Assembly (NCBI GenBank): GCA_002633005.1
Contig: NMRA01000177.1
Location: 387,942 to 451,941, forward strand
DNA length: 64,000 nucleotides
DNA from: Phoronis australis
Taxonomy: Eukaryota > Phoronida > Phoronidae
Direction of reading: 5' to 3'
The translations under genes and the position numbers were made by a program. Shown in pieces: positions 46,390 through 57,300 of this stretch (position 1 is the stretch's first letter; every line of letters starts with the position of its first letter). Under the pieces are notes generated by a model. That model saw only the letters and a program-made list of their open reading frames with translations. It did not search any database and was not told the origin of the DNA.

Positions 46390-48345
46390 GTGTGTCACTA
46401 AGTCTTGTGGCCTCGTAGTACAATAATGCACGCTGCCCTCTCTCTCTTTCCCTCTCTTATGTTTCGCTGATGCATATTTTAGCTGACCTTGCTGTGACGT
46501 GTATCAGTAAAGTTAGAATGAAGACAATAGAGTGTTTCTGTCCTTGACCCTGATAATGTCTATAGACCGAAATTTAATAGGAAACCATTGTTATTTCTGT
46601 GGTTTAAGTGATCAGATGTTTGTTCAATGGGCAGGATGGGGACATTGTTTCTGTGCCATTCCTCGTTTTGTGTCACCTTGTTTGTCACTCTTGAGTTGAC
46701 ATTGCTAACGAAATGCATTTTGTATTGAAGCACTCTGTTGGTTCCATTCAAACTTAATTTCATTTGTGTTGTGTTTTTGTATTTGATCGTTTTCTGAGAT
46801 CAGTGCTCTCGCCAGACAAGATATGTCTGCATCATTTCAACAATTCATAGGTTGGTGCTTTTCACTAACAAAAGTGGGTCTGAGTTGAGGGAATGACTCG
46901 TCGTAGCTTTGGGGCGAGCTTGGTCAATTGTCAACCAGTATTTCATGACCTTTAGCCTTTGATTTTGATTCATATGGACACACGATGATGTGTTGTTCTG
47001 TCTGTTTAACAATAAAAATTCTGCCATTAACTCTGAAGAAAATTTGTTTTTATGGCCGTCTGGTGGGAGCCTTTTGCAGTGTTGTTCATTTCCCTGTGAT
47101 TTATTAACTTTATTTTTTTCGCTTCTGGAGTTGTTTTTATTTTTTTTGTGTTCTAATTTTAAAGTTGGCTTGTGTGCTTCGTTTTGTTTTGATATCTATA
47201 TTTTCTTCAACTCCATATAATATGTTTATAATTGCATTCTTTTTATTGCCTGTCATTATTTTACTTTGTTTAGCTTTATTATTCACTCCTCTGTTAACAA
47301 GGCCTCATGTAGTATTGGCAAACTTGAATATTTAGCGTTTCCAAGAAACTTTTCCCTTGCTGGTGTCTTGGTCATCATTTTTCCTTTAAAACTGCTTTTG
47401 TAGTGTTAGTGCTGGTGTACCTTTGTCTCCCAACCACTAGAGGGAGCTAGTTATATCGATTAGTCTGCAAGATCATTTTTTTGGATTATCTCCTTAAAAA
47501 ATTCTTGAATTAGTGACAACGATATGCAAAACTCTTTCAGTGCTTTTTGAGACCGGAGAAGAATGATTCTTCGGTTGTCGCATTTTGCATGGCTTCATGT
47601 AATTGGCACATTTGATGTACATTTAAGTTGAATGTTCTTTCCTCCTTGAAAAATCCTGACAAATGAATCTCCTCTTTGATATCATGCCGTGCCCCAAGAT
47701 ATTAAATCTACCCTACCTGAGTAGGGCATTATTAGGTTATGTGCGGGTAGTGATGAAAATATGGGCATATAGGAGCTGTGAATGGTTTTTCCTTTCCTCT
47801 GGCATATGATACTTATGATTTTGTACCAGTTCTGGTCCGTAAGGTTGTTGTTGGCTTTTGATGTCTTCTACCAATTGCTTTGCATGTTGTTTTTGAAAGC
47901 TGCCAAAAGATGGCAGCAGTAGTCTAGCCCTAATATTGGTGCTGTTGTAAATTATTGTTGAAGTAGAGGTTTTGAATCTGGCTTGGTGCTAAAAAATCCT
48001 ATTGCATTTTTTCAAGATAGATATCTTGGTCAGAGAAAAAGTATTACTTTTATTGACTTGAATCTGATAATGGGATACAGGCCAAATGTAGGTTTGAGTC
48101 TGATAATGGGATACAGGCCAAATATACGTTTGAATCTGATAACGGGATACAGGCCAAATATACGTTTGCTTTGAACTTGGTCCTAACTTTGCAGGATGTC
48201 ACATTTGCTTCCTCAACTTACGATTTTCTTATTGCTGAATAGTTTTCAACAGTGCGTAGATTTCATAAACTAGAACCGTCAGTTCGTCTTGTCTGCAAAT
48301 TGATGTCATCGGAACACATCACGAGACTGTTTCTTATCTGTGCAG
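46390..48345. other. Intron with a 36-bp tandem repeat
   Basis: AT-rich; apart from the three-unit repeat at 48060-48167 nothing is recognised. Confidence 0.5.
48060..48167 (+). repeat. Tandem repeat, 36-bp unit x 3
   Basis: Units start GAATCTGATAATGGGATACA and end in GGCCAAATATACGTTT or a close variant. The period is divisible by three and the frame is open, but no acceptor or donor fits, so I read it as non-coding. Confidence 0.92.
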
Positions 48346-48573
48346 GACCACAACCGGGTCAGTCGACGGCCGAGCATTATCCACACTCTAACCAACCTCG
48401 TGGGAAAAGAGGACTCTGAGAGCCGCGCCACATCGGACAGGTCGAGCGACCGCGGTTCCGGCTACTTCATGGAACTTTCTACAGGCTCTTCATCGCTGCA
48501 AAGTCTAGTGGCTCCCTCTAGGGAGCAGATGGAGAGTCTGACTCAACTCACAAAGTACCTTCATGAGTTAGTG
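48346..48573 (+). CDS. RhoGEF exon 31 (residues 1438-1513)
   Basis: Acceptor TCTGTGCAG ending at 48345, donor GTGAGT at 48574; 228 bp, phase 0. DHNRVSRRPSIIHTLTNLVG contains RRPS1447, a PKA-type site. The end SREQMESLTQLTKYLHELV is helical and leads into the coiled coil, as in AKAP13 where a VVHLYELL-type helix lies here. Confidence 0.94.
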
Positions 48574-50898
48574 GTGAGTAATTGCCTGACCCCTCTCCTT
48601 AGACTTGACAAGAAGTGGACAAAATGGCACTGTCTTCTGTTTAGGGGATCAGAAACTTTTGTCCCGTGGAAGTTGTGATTGGGAGACCTCACAGCCGCCT
48701 AGATCCGCCAGAATCGACATACTCGAATGTAGTGTGGATTGGGTCTTTTTTTCATTAACCCAAATGTGCGGCCAACTAAAATACATGTAGCCACTACACA
48801 TACCACCAGATGGCAGCTGGAGTCCTGCCAGGCTGTGGCATAAGTTTTGTTTTGATAATTAAAAAAATTGACAGCAAACTGCGCTTGCATTTTGTAAATC
48901 TAATACATTCGCGAAGCACTTGCGTCGAAAAGTTTTTATCTATAGAACAGAAATCATGAATTCTATCCCATAATTCAACATTCCAACCTCATCGACCAAT
49001 CACTTCACTGTCTGATGTTTTATTGCTAGGGCGTGTCGGTAAGGTCTATACCGGCGCAACATTCGCCTTCCACACTCTCGTGATTTCCTGTGCTCTTTTT
49101 TGATATTTCACGAGATCCTTGCCCCCATGGAAGGCTCTCCTGACCTCTAGCTCCTTGTTGAAGTGCTTTGTTTCCCATCAAACCAAAACATACACTTTGG
49201 TGTTTATTTTCCCTTTCACTGTTATACTCCCCACTGAGGCCTGAAATTAAGTGAGCAAACAAACCAGACCACCTGCGGTTGAGCAATGAGTCATAACTGA
49301 GGTGGTTGTGTATGGCACTATGTCATTCAAAAGTTTGAGCTGTGCCAGAGCGCCACCTACAAGGTGTCCAGAAAGTCCAAAGGGACACCTTGAGGCAGAC
49401 TTGGACATCGAGCTTTTGATGATTTTGCCACCACGAAGAAATGGTAAAAGCTGCAAGATTTATTGAAGGAATCGACTGCACATATATCAGAGTTGGACGA
49501 TTCGGTCACTTGTCAAATGACTGAAGAGTGATTAACCTCACCATGGTAAAGTAGTTGTCAAAATATTGAGTAAAATTTACAAGTGTATTCTCAAGAATGG
49601 CAATAACAATAGGTGTAGACTGACCCAATCGTAAAGACGAAGCCGAATTTTCGGCTCACCCTCACGCCGTCTGTGCGGGAAGATTCCGAATACACTTCGT
49701 TCACTAGCTTCCCTGTTCTGCAGTCAGTTTCTTTTGTCTCTGCATCCTGATCTCCTTAATTGATTTCTCCTGTCATCCACTTGACACTGTCCAAACATGA
49801 CCAGGGCATTGTGCCTTATTTGTCCAAAAAGTGGTCATCACATTCCAGCCATGACGCCTCTCTGGTGTATTGTTACATGAGCATCACTGAGACGGTTTAC
49901 GTAACAATTAATTGGCCAGCTGTATATTTTGACACTCACCAGGTATTAGGTTATTGTCTTAATGACATTTTTTCTGTGATTTTTCTATTTCTCCCAAGTA
50001 CGGGATGTAAGGGCTTGCTTTTAGCTTGTTGGCAAGTTGTCAACAGAATTGTTCAACAATGGAGAACTCGAAATTCACTAGATGGTGCATGTGCAGTAGT
50101 TGGTCCTACGCGTAGAAATGCCCACATTCGAGTAATCAAAAAACCCTATGCTTGTGAAGCGTTCTCTGCTTAGATTCCATTCAGATGTAAAAAGAAGTGC
50201 CTTGCTTCAGTGTTACGGTCCATTTCGTCACGGCGATTATTTACGTTCACAGCGATAACTGGTGGCGACTCGCCATTACGACAGAATTCCATTTGCAGAA
50301 CACGGTGGCCTCTTAGCCAACTTTCGGCAAATTCCCAATCGTACCCAGTCATGATGGACGGCTGACATGACTGGGTTCCACTTCCACTCGGTTGTTATAA
50401 CCGAGACTTTCGTGTCATTTTGTGCTATTACTTTTGGCTTGCATTGTATTGTTGTCCTGTTAGCATTTCCGGTTATGTCGCCACCATCTGAAAATGTGAA
50501 AAAGAAACAGTTTTAGTTTTAATTTTTTGAAATTTTAGTATCTTTTTCCTATTGAGTTGCCATGCGTTGCATTTGTTATACAGCTTGTGTACAAGATGTT
50601 ATACGGTAAAATCTCACCAATTTCGAACAAAAATAATTGTCAAAAATGGGCTTTTATTCATTTTTCAAACGCTTCTAATATTGTTTTGAATGTCCACAGT
50701 TGCTGGAAACATTGTCTGAAGGTAGCAAGGCATAGACCTTTAAAATGGTATAGCATGTATTTGGTGCTACTTATCTTTTATTGAAAAAAATGAGATAAAA
50801 TTTCATTTGTTCGCCATATTGTGTCCTAAATTGGTGAGATTTTACCGTAGTTGTTCTGAATTGCACTGATAGTAAAATTGATATGTCTTCCTTTTTAG
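48574..50898. other. Intron with a MITE B copy near its end
   Basis: A 137-codon open frame at 49760-50173 has no recognised domain. The only clear element is the MITE at 50603-50849. Confidence 0.5.
50603..50849. mobile_element. MITE family B, best copy (~247 bp)
   Basis: The left end CGGTAAAATCTCACCAATTT is matched by the right end AAATTGGTGAGATTTTACCG, a near-perfect 20-bp terminal inverted repeat. The interior is non-coding. It defines the family seen at 242, 5262, 21880 and near 63369. Confidence 0.9.
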
Positions 50899-50933
50899 AC
50901 TTTCGCAAACAGGCAGTCCACTCAAGTTGACAG
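50899..50933 (+). CDS. RhoGEF exon 32, microexon (residues 1514-1524)
   Basis: Acceptor TCCTTTTTAG ending at 50898, donor GTAAGC at 50934; 35 bp. TFANRQSTQVD with two trailing bases is required to carry exon 31 (phase 0) into exon 33 (needs two bases), so phase makes it necessary. Confidence 0.88.
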
Positions 50934-52139
50934 GTAAGCTTTGATGGAAAACGTAAAATATGTACGGAGTATCTTAAGTATCTAAAACAAGTCTGGATTG
51001 CCACACAGGTGAAATATTGCTTAAAATGTTGCAAGTTTTGGTTATATATTGTTGTGAAAAAATCTAAAACATTTAGGAATTTTAAACCTGTGATCTCTGC
51101 CACACACATACAGTTTGCTGAAAATGACAAGACACAGTAGCCATATTGTCTGTGAACAATGGAATGGAGGAGGCCTTCTAACTATCAACAATCACTAAAC
51201 AATGGCATCTGATTTCAGTAAAAAGCACTTGTGACATTGGCATTTATTTATTTTCGCACTTTACGTGGCCTCAATTGTTTTCTTTGGGACTCCCTCTGGT
51301 ACTGGGTTAGCCAGCATGTGGTGTTTTCATTGTTTCCTAAGTGGTCCTTGACATTTCACCCCCGGGCCACTGTTGGTCAATGTTCACTGGGGTCCCAGCT
51401 GTCTGGAGTTTTCCCCCGTAGTTTGTCACTGCTCTTTTGACTCTGGCACTCCATTTGGTCTTGCAAATGTCTTGACATTGATGAGATACAGTTTGAAAAT
51501 GTTCGACAACTTTGATGACTACCTGCCATGTTAGCTTATTGTACTTCTCCAGGGGAGACGATTTATTGTTTGATTTTGTTGGCCTGTGTTTTGATTGAAT
51601 GAGCCCCACCCACTCAGAGTATAATGATTGGAAGAAACAACTGAAAGACAATTTTATTACTATTATTTCTGTGTGGTAAAATCTCACCATTATTGGTAGA
51701 CACCGTATGGTGGACGTGTGAAATTTATTTCTTTACTTTTTTGATAAAAAATAAATAGCAGCACAGAACTGCTTCGTCATTAAGTTCTGTTCCAGCGAAC
51801 AATGTTTTGAGAAATTGTGGGGAAAATATGACAATTTTTGGCAATTATTATTTTATTATTTTAGGAAATGGGTTAGATTTCGGGATTCTGGGGAAATCTC
51901 CACCAAAAGGAGTCCCATAATTAGCCTTATGTTCCCTCAGCTATAACTGACAACCGAAAATGACCCGCGCTAAAGTGGCTTCCATTTGGTTGTGTCTTCT
52001 CTTGTGGAATTTGTAACTAAATGGTACGAGATGGATTTTTTTTAAAATTTGGGTGGAGGAAACTCGTTTGATGTTCTAAGCTGAGGAAAATGCAAGGCTG
52101 TCAGTCAATTAAAGCCTTCTTTCTACTTCCTGTTAACAG
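50934..52139. other. Intron; MITE B end near 51673
   Basis: GTGGTAAAATCTCACCATTA near 51672 resembles a lone family B end. Nothing else is recognised. Confidence 0.4.
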
Positions 52140-52266
52140 CCTGCGTATCCAGCTAGCCGAAGCCATCGACCAAGCCGAGCGACTGAAGGCGAGTCAAAAG
52201 TCGAACCTCGAACGTAAAAGTACATTCCGTGCTAACCAGCAGCTCGAAGAATTAAGGAAACTACAA
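52140..52266 (+). CDS. RhoGEF exon 33, coiled coil (residues 1526-1567)
   Basis: Acceptor CCTGTTAACAG ending at 52139, donor GTAATT at 52267. LRIQLAEAIDQAERLKASQK and LEELRKLQ show heptad spacing. In relatives the C-terminal coiled coil mediates dimerisation or partner binding. Confidence 0.93.
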
Positions 52267-52800
52267 GTAATTAGATGTTTGGTGTTTGTGATGCCGGGTT
52301 TTGTTGTGCTTTCTGTTATTTTGATTTAGGAATTAAACGTGAGAAATCTGACTGTTTCAATAGGCGCGTTGGATTTGTGGTAAGCTGTCTTAGTAGTAGG
52401 AACTCTACTGGTGCCAAGAAATTCTTCAAACTGGAAAGAACATTGACAAGAACTGTGTGTTTAAATTAAAATTGTATAGAAATAAGTTCATTATTACTTT
52501 ATTAGGTAAGTTTTTAACTTCTTTTTACATTTTGTCTTGTTTGAATGACATTAAGGACAAGCGTATGACAATCATTTGAATACCGTATTTGCCTCAGCTC
52601 GGGTTTGTGAGAGTGGATGAAACGTTATTTGCTGGAAGCCTATGTGGCCCTTCAAATGTGGCCCTGTGATATATGGCTGTTCCCTGTCTGGCAGATATGG
52701 TGTATTAGAACAATGTTCTAAAAAGATAGATAAGCTAACTTGTAAACTCTATATGATTGGATTCGTCGAGCAGTTTCATTATTCAACGTTTCGTTCCCAG

Positions 52801-52917
52801 GAGGATGTGGCTATCGAGCGTAAGAAATGGGATAAGGAGAAGTCACGTGAGAAGCAACGTCTGGAGGCAGAGAGTGCCGAGATGGATCTCAAACACCAGG
52901 AGATCGCCAAGGAGCTG
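52801..52917 (+). CDS. RhoGEF exon 34, coiled coil (residues 1568-1606)
   Basis: Acceptor CGTTCCCAG ending at 52800, donor GTGAGT at 52918; 117 bp, phase 0. EDVAIERKKWDKEKSREKQR and ESAEMDLKHQEIAKEL form a highly charged helix. Confidence 0.95.
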
Positions 52918-53002
52918 GTGAGTGCTGCTGCCAACAGGAAGCGCTGAGGTGTATTCGTATTGTTAGCACTCTGTGGGAGGAGTAGAAGTGTTTGAAAACT
53001 GA

Positions 53003-53080
53003 TATTGTTACTGATACTGATATTGATACCAACACAGTGTATTGATACTGATACTGTGTATTGATATTGATACGGATACT
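53003..53080 (+). repeat. GATATT/GATACT-rich low-complexity tract
   Basis: Imperfect repetition of TGATACTGATATTGATACC and variants with a six-base period. Confidence 0.8.
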
Positions 53081-53511
53081 GCAAGGTGGCCATTGCTGCC
53101 AGTGCATAACTATTTCTGTAACACAGCTACCAAATCCTTGAAATAAAACCCAGTATCATGAAATCCTGTTTTGTTGATATTGGTGCTTTTTCACAAGAAT
53201 TAGTTTAAGCCACATTACAATGCTGTGTGTGCCCAAAAACCGATACTCTGAAATACAATTTGTTTTTGAGAGGTTTTTAATACTGCAAATTGGTGTTCTT
53301 AATAGGCTGCGATTTCACTGTTGGTTGAGTGAATTTCCTTTATTGCTTCTGAGGCTGGGTGCACTGTTGCAAACTTGATAAATTATTCTTTTTTGAAGTG
53401 GGTTATTTTTTACTTGACTTGTGTCGCTGCATGTTCCTTATATGCGTGGCATGCTTCCTGTCGTGCTAAATCTGGTCATCTGTTCTTGACAGTTTGTTCT
53501 CTTACCACCAG

Positions 53512-54375
53512 GAGGAGCTCAAGAACCAGAAGGCGGAACTCCAACGACAGAAGCAGGCGGTCCAACTGCAGATCGACTTCTTCCAGCTGCAGAAGCAACA
53601 GACGCTGACATCTAGTGACAAAGACTTGCACTCGACCACCAAAGATGGTGTAGATGGGTCACATGTTTCAGTTAAAGGCTTGCACAAACGTTCAGCCTCA
53701 GATGATTGGTCAAAGTTCAATGACGGTGATCCGTTTGAGCCAATGGATGTGCAGTATTCCAAGAGCCTCAAGGAACCACTGAATCGTGACAAGGCGGACT
53801 TAGGTCAGAACCGGCCATACTCAACAGGTAGCGCTGGTAATCTGCTGGAGATCGGCTCTACATCGCCAAGCTACGGTGGACAGCAGAAACGCCGCGAGAG
53901 CGGCGCAAACGTCAGTCTCCCGGAGCACCTGTGCAGCGCCACCAACGAGGTGAAGAGCTCAAACATACAACAGAAAATCCCTGTTAAGCTGTCAAGTTTA
54001 GCGTCCAGCTCAAGCTTGAAGTCTTTCAGTGTTTCCAAAAAAGATAAGGATAAGGACAGGGGAAGTGGTAGTCATTCAAACTCTTTCGCGTTTAACCTTA
54101 ACAATAACAGTAGTCCGAACCTGCAGGAATCACCTCACCGATCATCGCGAGTTTCAGTTGGGACGAAACCGAACAAGTCTCCGAGCAACATTCTGCCACT
54201 GAAGCTGGCAGAGTCTGCCGGCAGGAAACGTTCTGATTCGCCGTCGATGCACGAGCATGCGCCTGGCAGCTCGTCGCCAATGAATCAACGCAGGGAGACG
54301 TCGCCCCCTAACGAGCAAGACGCAAAACAGCGCCAACATCAGCAGATGCCCGAACAAAAAGTGATTTATTTCTAA
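53512..54375 (+). CDS. RhoGEF exon 35, last coding exon (residues 1607-1893)
   Basis: Acceptor TTACCACCAG ending at 53511; TAA stop at 54373-54375. It starts with the end of the coiled coil, EELKNQKAELQRQKQAVQLQ and IDFFQLQKQQ, then a Ser/Lys/Asn-rich disordered tail. KRRES1736, HKRS1667 and RRET1869 are basophilic kinase-type sites. The protein ends QKVIYF, whose last three residues I-Y-F fit a class II PDZ-ligand pattern (hydrophobic-x-hydrophobic). The stop lies one base before a strong GTGAGT donor at 54377. Confidence 0.96.
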   Translation, partial: EELKNQKAELQRQKQAVQLQIDFFQLQKQQTLTSSDKDLHSTTKDGVDGSHVSVKGLHKRSASDDWSKFNDGDPFEPMDVQYSKSLKEPLNRDKADLGQNRPYSTGSAGNLLEIGSTSPSYGGQQKRRESGANVSLPEHLCSATNEVKSSNIQQKIPVKLSSLASSSSLKSFSVSKKDKDKDRGSGSHSNSFAFNLNNNSSPNLQESPHRSSRVSVGTKPNKSPSNILPLKLAESAGRKRSDSPSMHEHAPGSSSPMNQRRETSPPNEQDAKQRQHQQMPEQKVIYF

Positions 54376-54376
54376 G

Positions 54377-54382
54377 GTGAGT
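54377..54382 (+). promoter_or_regulatory. Strong donor-like site one base after the stop
   Basis: TAAG|GTGAGT at 54373-54382 fits the 5' splice consensus. Used, it would place an intron in the 3' UTR directly after the stop, too close to trigger nonsense-mediated decay by the usual 50-nt rule. Confidence 0.5.
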
Positions 54383-57300
54383 AGAGATGAGTGTTAATGC
54401 TGGTGTTGGTGGTCACGGTGTAGCATGTCCCGTGGCCGGTTGTAAGAATTTAAACACTTTTGGTCCTGAATTAAAAACGTGTAAGCTGACGCCGAATTTT
54501 GTAAATAGAAACTTGCATTTTTATGTTGCATCCAGACATAATGACATGACCACTGAGGCATTGTTTCACCCACTAACTGTTTGATGGATGTCAAAAATAG
54601 GGCTGCATTTGTGCTTTATCGGTATTAATGCGTCTCTCTCATCCATATTTGGTCACCAGACCGACTACAATATGGTTTTCAAATTTTGGCAAGCTGCCAC
54701 CCCAACCATTATGAGTCCATCAGATTGTATGTGTAAGCAGACCAGTGAATGCTAGTGCCTGATAAATAAGAATTCATGAAGCTTGTGTCTGAGGACTGTT
54801 TTACCATTTTTACGAGTGCAAGGGACTTAACTATGCATTTCTGTCCTATGTCTGTGCTTGGGTGTATGCGTGTGTGTTATAATCTTTGTTCTGAGGTGTC
54901 TGTATGCGCGTGCATAGGTTTGTGTGTTAAAAGTGTTTGAATGTCTGACCTGTTGGCTGCTGTAACAGACAAGTGCTTTAACAGGAACCAAATGTCATAT
55001 CCAGTCTTACATCAAGGCATCCATGCTTCTGATCACTTGTCTGAGTCAGCACACACCTTTCTGTGGTCTTGTATTCTCAGAAATTCGCTGTATTCCTTGC
55101 CCTGTACTAAGATTTCACTAGTTTATCAATCAGTGTAAGAGCAGTTGAGTAATACGCTTTGGTAATTTGTCATAAGTGGGTCAGTATTTGGTAGACACTT
55201 TATTCCACTTGTGGAATCCTAAGTTTGGAATGTGAAATGACGTCTTTTTGTACATTTGGCACAGTTGCGTCAGCAAGTGGATAAGCCTTCACTGTGTTTC
55301 AAGCTTCTACAAACCCAACCTCAGTCTGAATGATGATTTCGACCATGTTCAGTTAAAACTCTAGTCTGGTATTATTCCGTACTGAGATAAGAAGTGATTT
55401 CTGGGTTAAGGAAGAAGTGGTAGTTTGTTATAGGTGGAGACTAGTCTCGGTTGGTGAGCTTGTCACTTTGTAAGGAACCGAGTTCTAACTCCTTTCCTAG
55501 TCCAGTAACCACTTGTTACCAAAGTGAGGAAAAACTTGATCTAGCAAGTGGTCCCAATCTGACGTTGGTTTCTTTGACAGAAATCCTGTTTTATAGTCTG
55601 TAAGTCTGTAGATTTTATTTGTCAAAAATGTGGGTGGGAGGGAAATGAGAGACAATTGACCTGCACTAAACTGCTGACATCACTGGCGGGGTTGAAGTTA
55701 TTGCACAACAGTGTTATTGACATTGATGCTTGCATTGTTGAAGGCAAGCTTCTTCTATAGTTGGCAGGATCACATGGAAATCTCTACAAGTGATTATCTG
55801 CTTATTTGCTATTTGCTCTCTTGTCTCAAGAGGGAGTCAAGAGCCCGTTCTTTATGCCTCTCCGTGTCGGACTGTCTGTGGCAAGGGCCACTCTGTCCGA
55901 ACTCTCTCTACTTTTGAAATTAGCCACCTCGTGTTGTAGGATAATGGGTGGTCCTGGAGGTAACTTCAGTTAGATGTTCCGGTCTTGTGTATTACCCAGT
56001 GGTGATATTAGTTGTGATTTTTAAAAAAGTATTTTAAAGCCCCGCGCCACGTCATTTTGGATTTCAAGTTCAAACTTGAAATGAGGCCAAAAAGCATTGT
56101 TGGTTTTGGACTCTACCCCGACTCATTTTAAAAACCTGCACAAAGTTTAAAAAAATTGAAAAAAGAAGGGATGTCCCAATAACAAATTGTTGTCTTTTGA
56201 AGTTGAACTGAAATACTGCTTTCCTGGCTAATACTATGTTATTCTAATATGTATACCGCTCACAGACATACCATTAATAATTAGCCATACAAGCAGTCGT
56301 GACCTAGGGTCTCGTCTTTGCACTTGAAACTCTTTCGTATTGGAAAATTGCCCATTTGCATGGCATGCTTCGAGGAAACTTACAAATTTGTTCTCAGATT
56401 ATGCGGCGTGGTTTGTTGGTTATCCAGTCTGAATCGGAGTCGAGTCTATGGAGATGAAATCCTGTTCCCTTCTCAGCAAAAACACAAAAATGTAGCAAAA
56501 GGGTGCAGCATAGGACTTAGAAACTTGCTTGCTGCACTGTCCACCAGGAAGTGATATTGGCAGGACAAACTTCAACCCAGTGACTTTACTGTCCCCCTGC
56601 GTGGCTCCTCCCTTGGCTTCAGTCCAACATCTAAGCTGGATCCCCTGTCAAAGGCACTGAATATTGCTGAGGAGGAATGTCTAAACAATGCCCACACAGT
56701 TTACTCTAGCCTGGTAAACAATGGCCTAGTCCCATTGTGTCAGCGTTAATTTGCTGCTCCATTTTCCAGTCATCCAATATTATGGGGGATTGTGTCATTA
56801 CTGCAGGAGCTCTGACGTCAAAGTGGTAGTTAAAAATGGTTAAACTGTCCATTTTTTTATACCCTGATCTTCATGGCTGGCATGGATGGGCTATGTGAGA
56901 TGGAGGCTTTATGACTTGTGCAGTAAGCATTATGGTGGTCATCAATCAACCCTGATTCAGGGTGGCCGAACAATGGTACATAACAAATGACACTCCAGTA
57001 CTGGTCAATCCCTGGGGTCTGTGTGTTATCTGTGTAAATGGTATGCAGAACTGAAATTACATTCTTGGGCTTGACTTCTTTCTTTTCTACAAGGTGCCGA
57101 ATACAAGGAACTCCAGTTCCCTTGACTTCAGAACTCCTTTAAAATCTCAGTGGTAAAAATTTACTGCGATTCCTCAATAACCAGCTACCTTGGTATTTTT
57201 TCACTAGTACCCCAATCCGCTATAGACCAATTGGACATATTACACAGATAGATCTAGGACATGGGGGCCCAATCACTGATTTTCAAGGAAAACAGTCTAT

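Larger units (their letters stand above)
4019..54375 (+). other. Gene span: C1-DH-PH Rho guanine nucleotide exchange factor (AKAP13/ARHGEF2/18/28 family), 5' incomplete
   Basis: Thirty-five coding exons join in phase, all with GT..AG borders, into 1,893 residues ending at a TAA. The product should catalyse GDP release from Rho-type GTPases at the cytoskeleton or cell cortex. Order of parts by residue from the first visible codon: Ser-rich linker 1-227, polybasic stretch 239-262, C1 finger 274-321, linker 329-484, DH about 487-710, PH about 715-845, helical region with RRAETF (974-979), unusual exon-28 insert 994-1361, Ser/Arg linker 1363-1513, coiled coil about 1514-1640, disordered tail to 1893. 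C1 before DH-PH, the RRAETF.GFD motif and the C-terminal coiled coil are shared with vertebrate AKAP13, ARHGEF28 and ARHGEF2, so this is probably the single invertebrate pro-orthologue of that group. Which paralogue is closest cannot be decided here. The start codon is upstream of the window. Confidence 0.93.
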
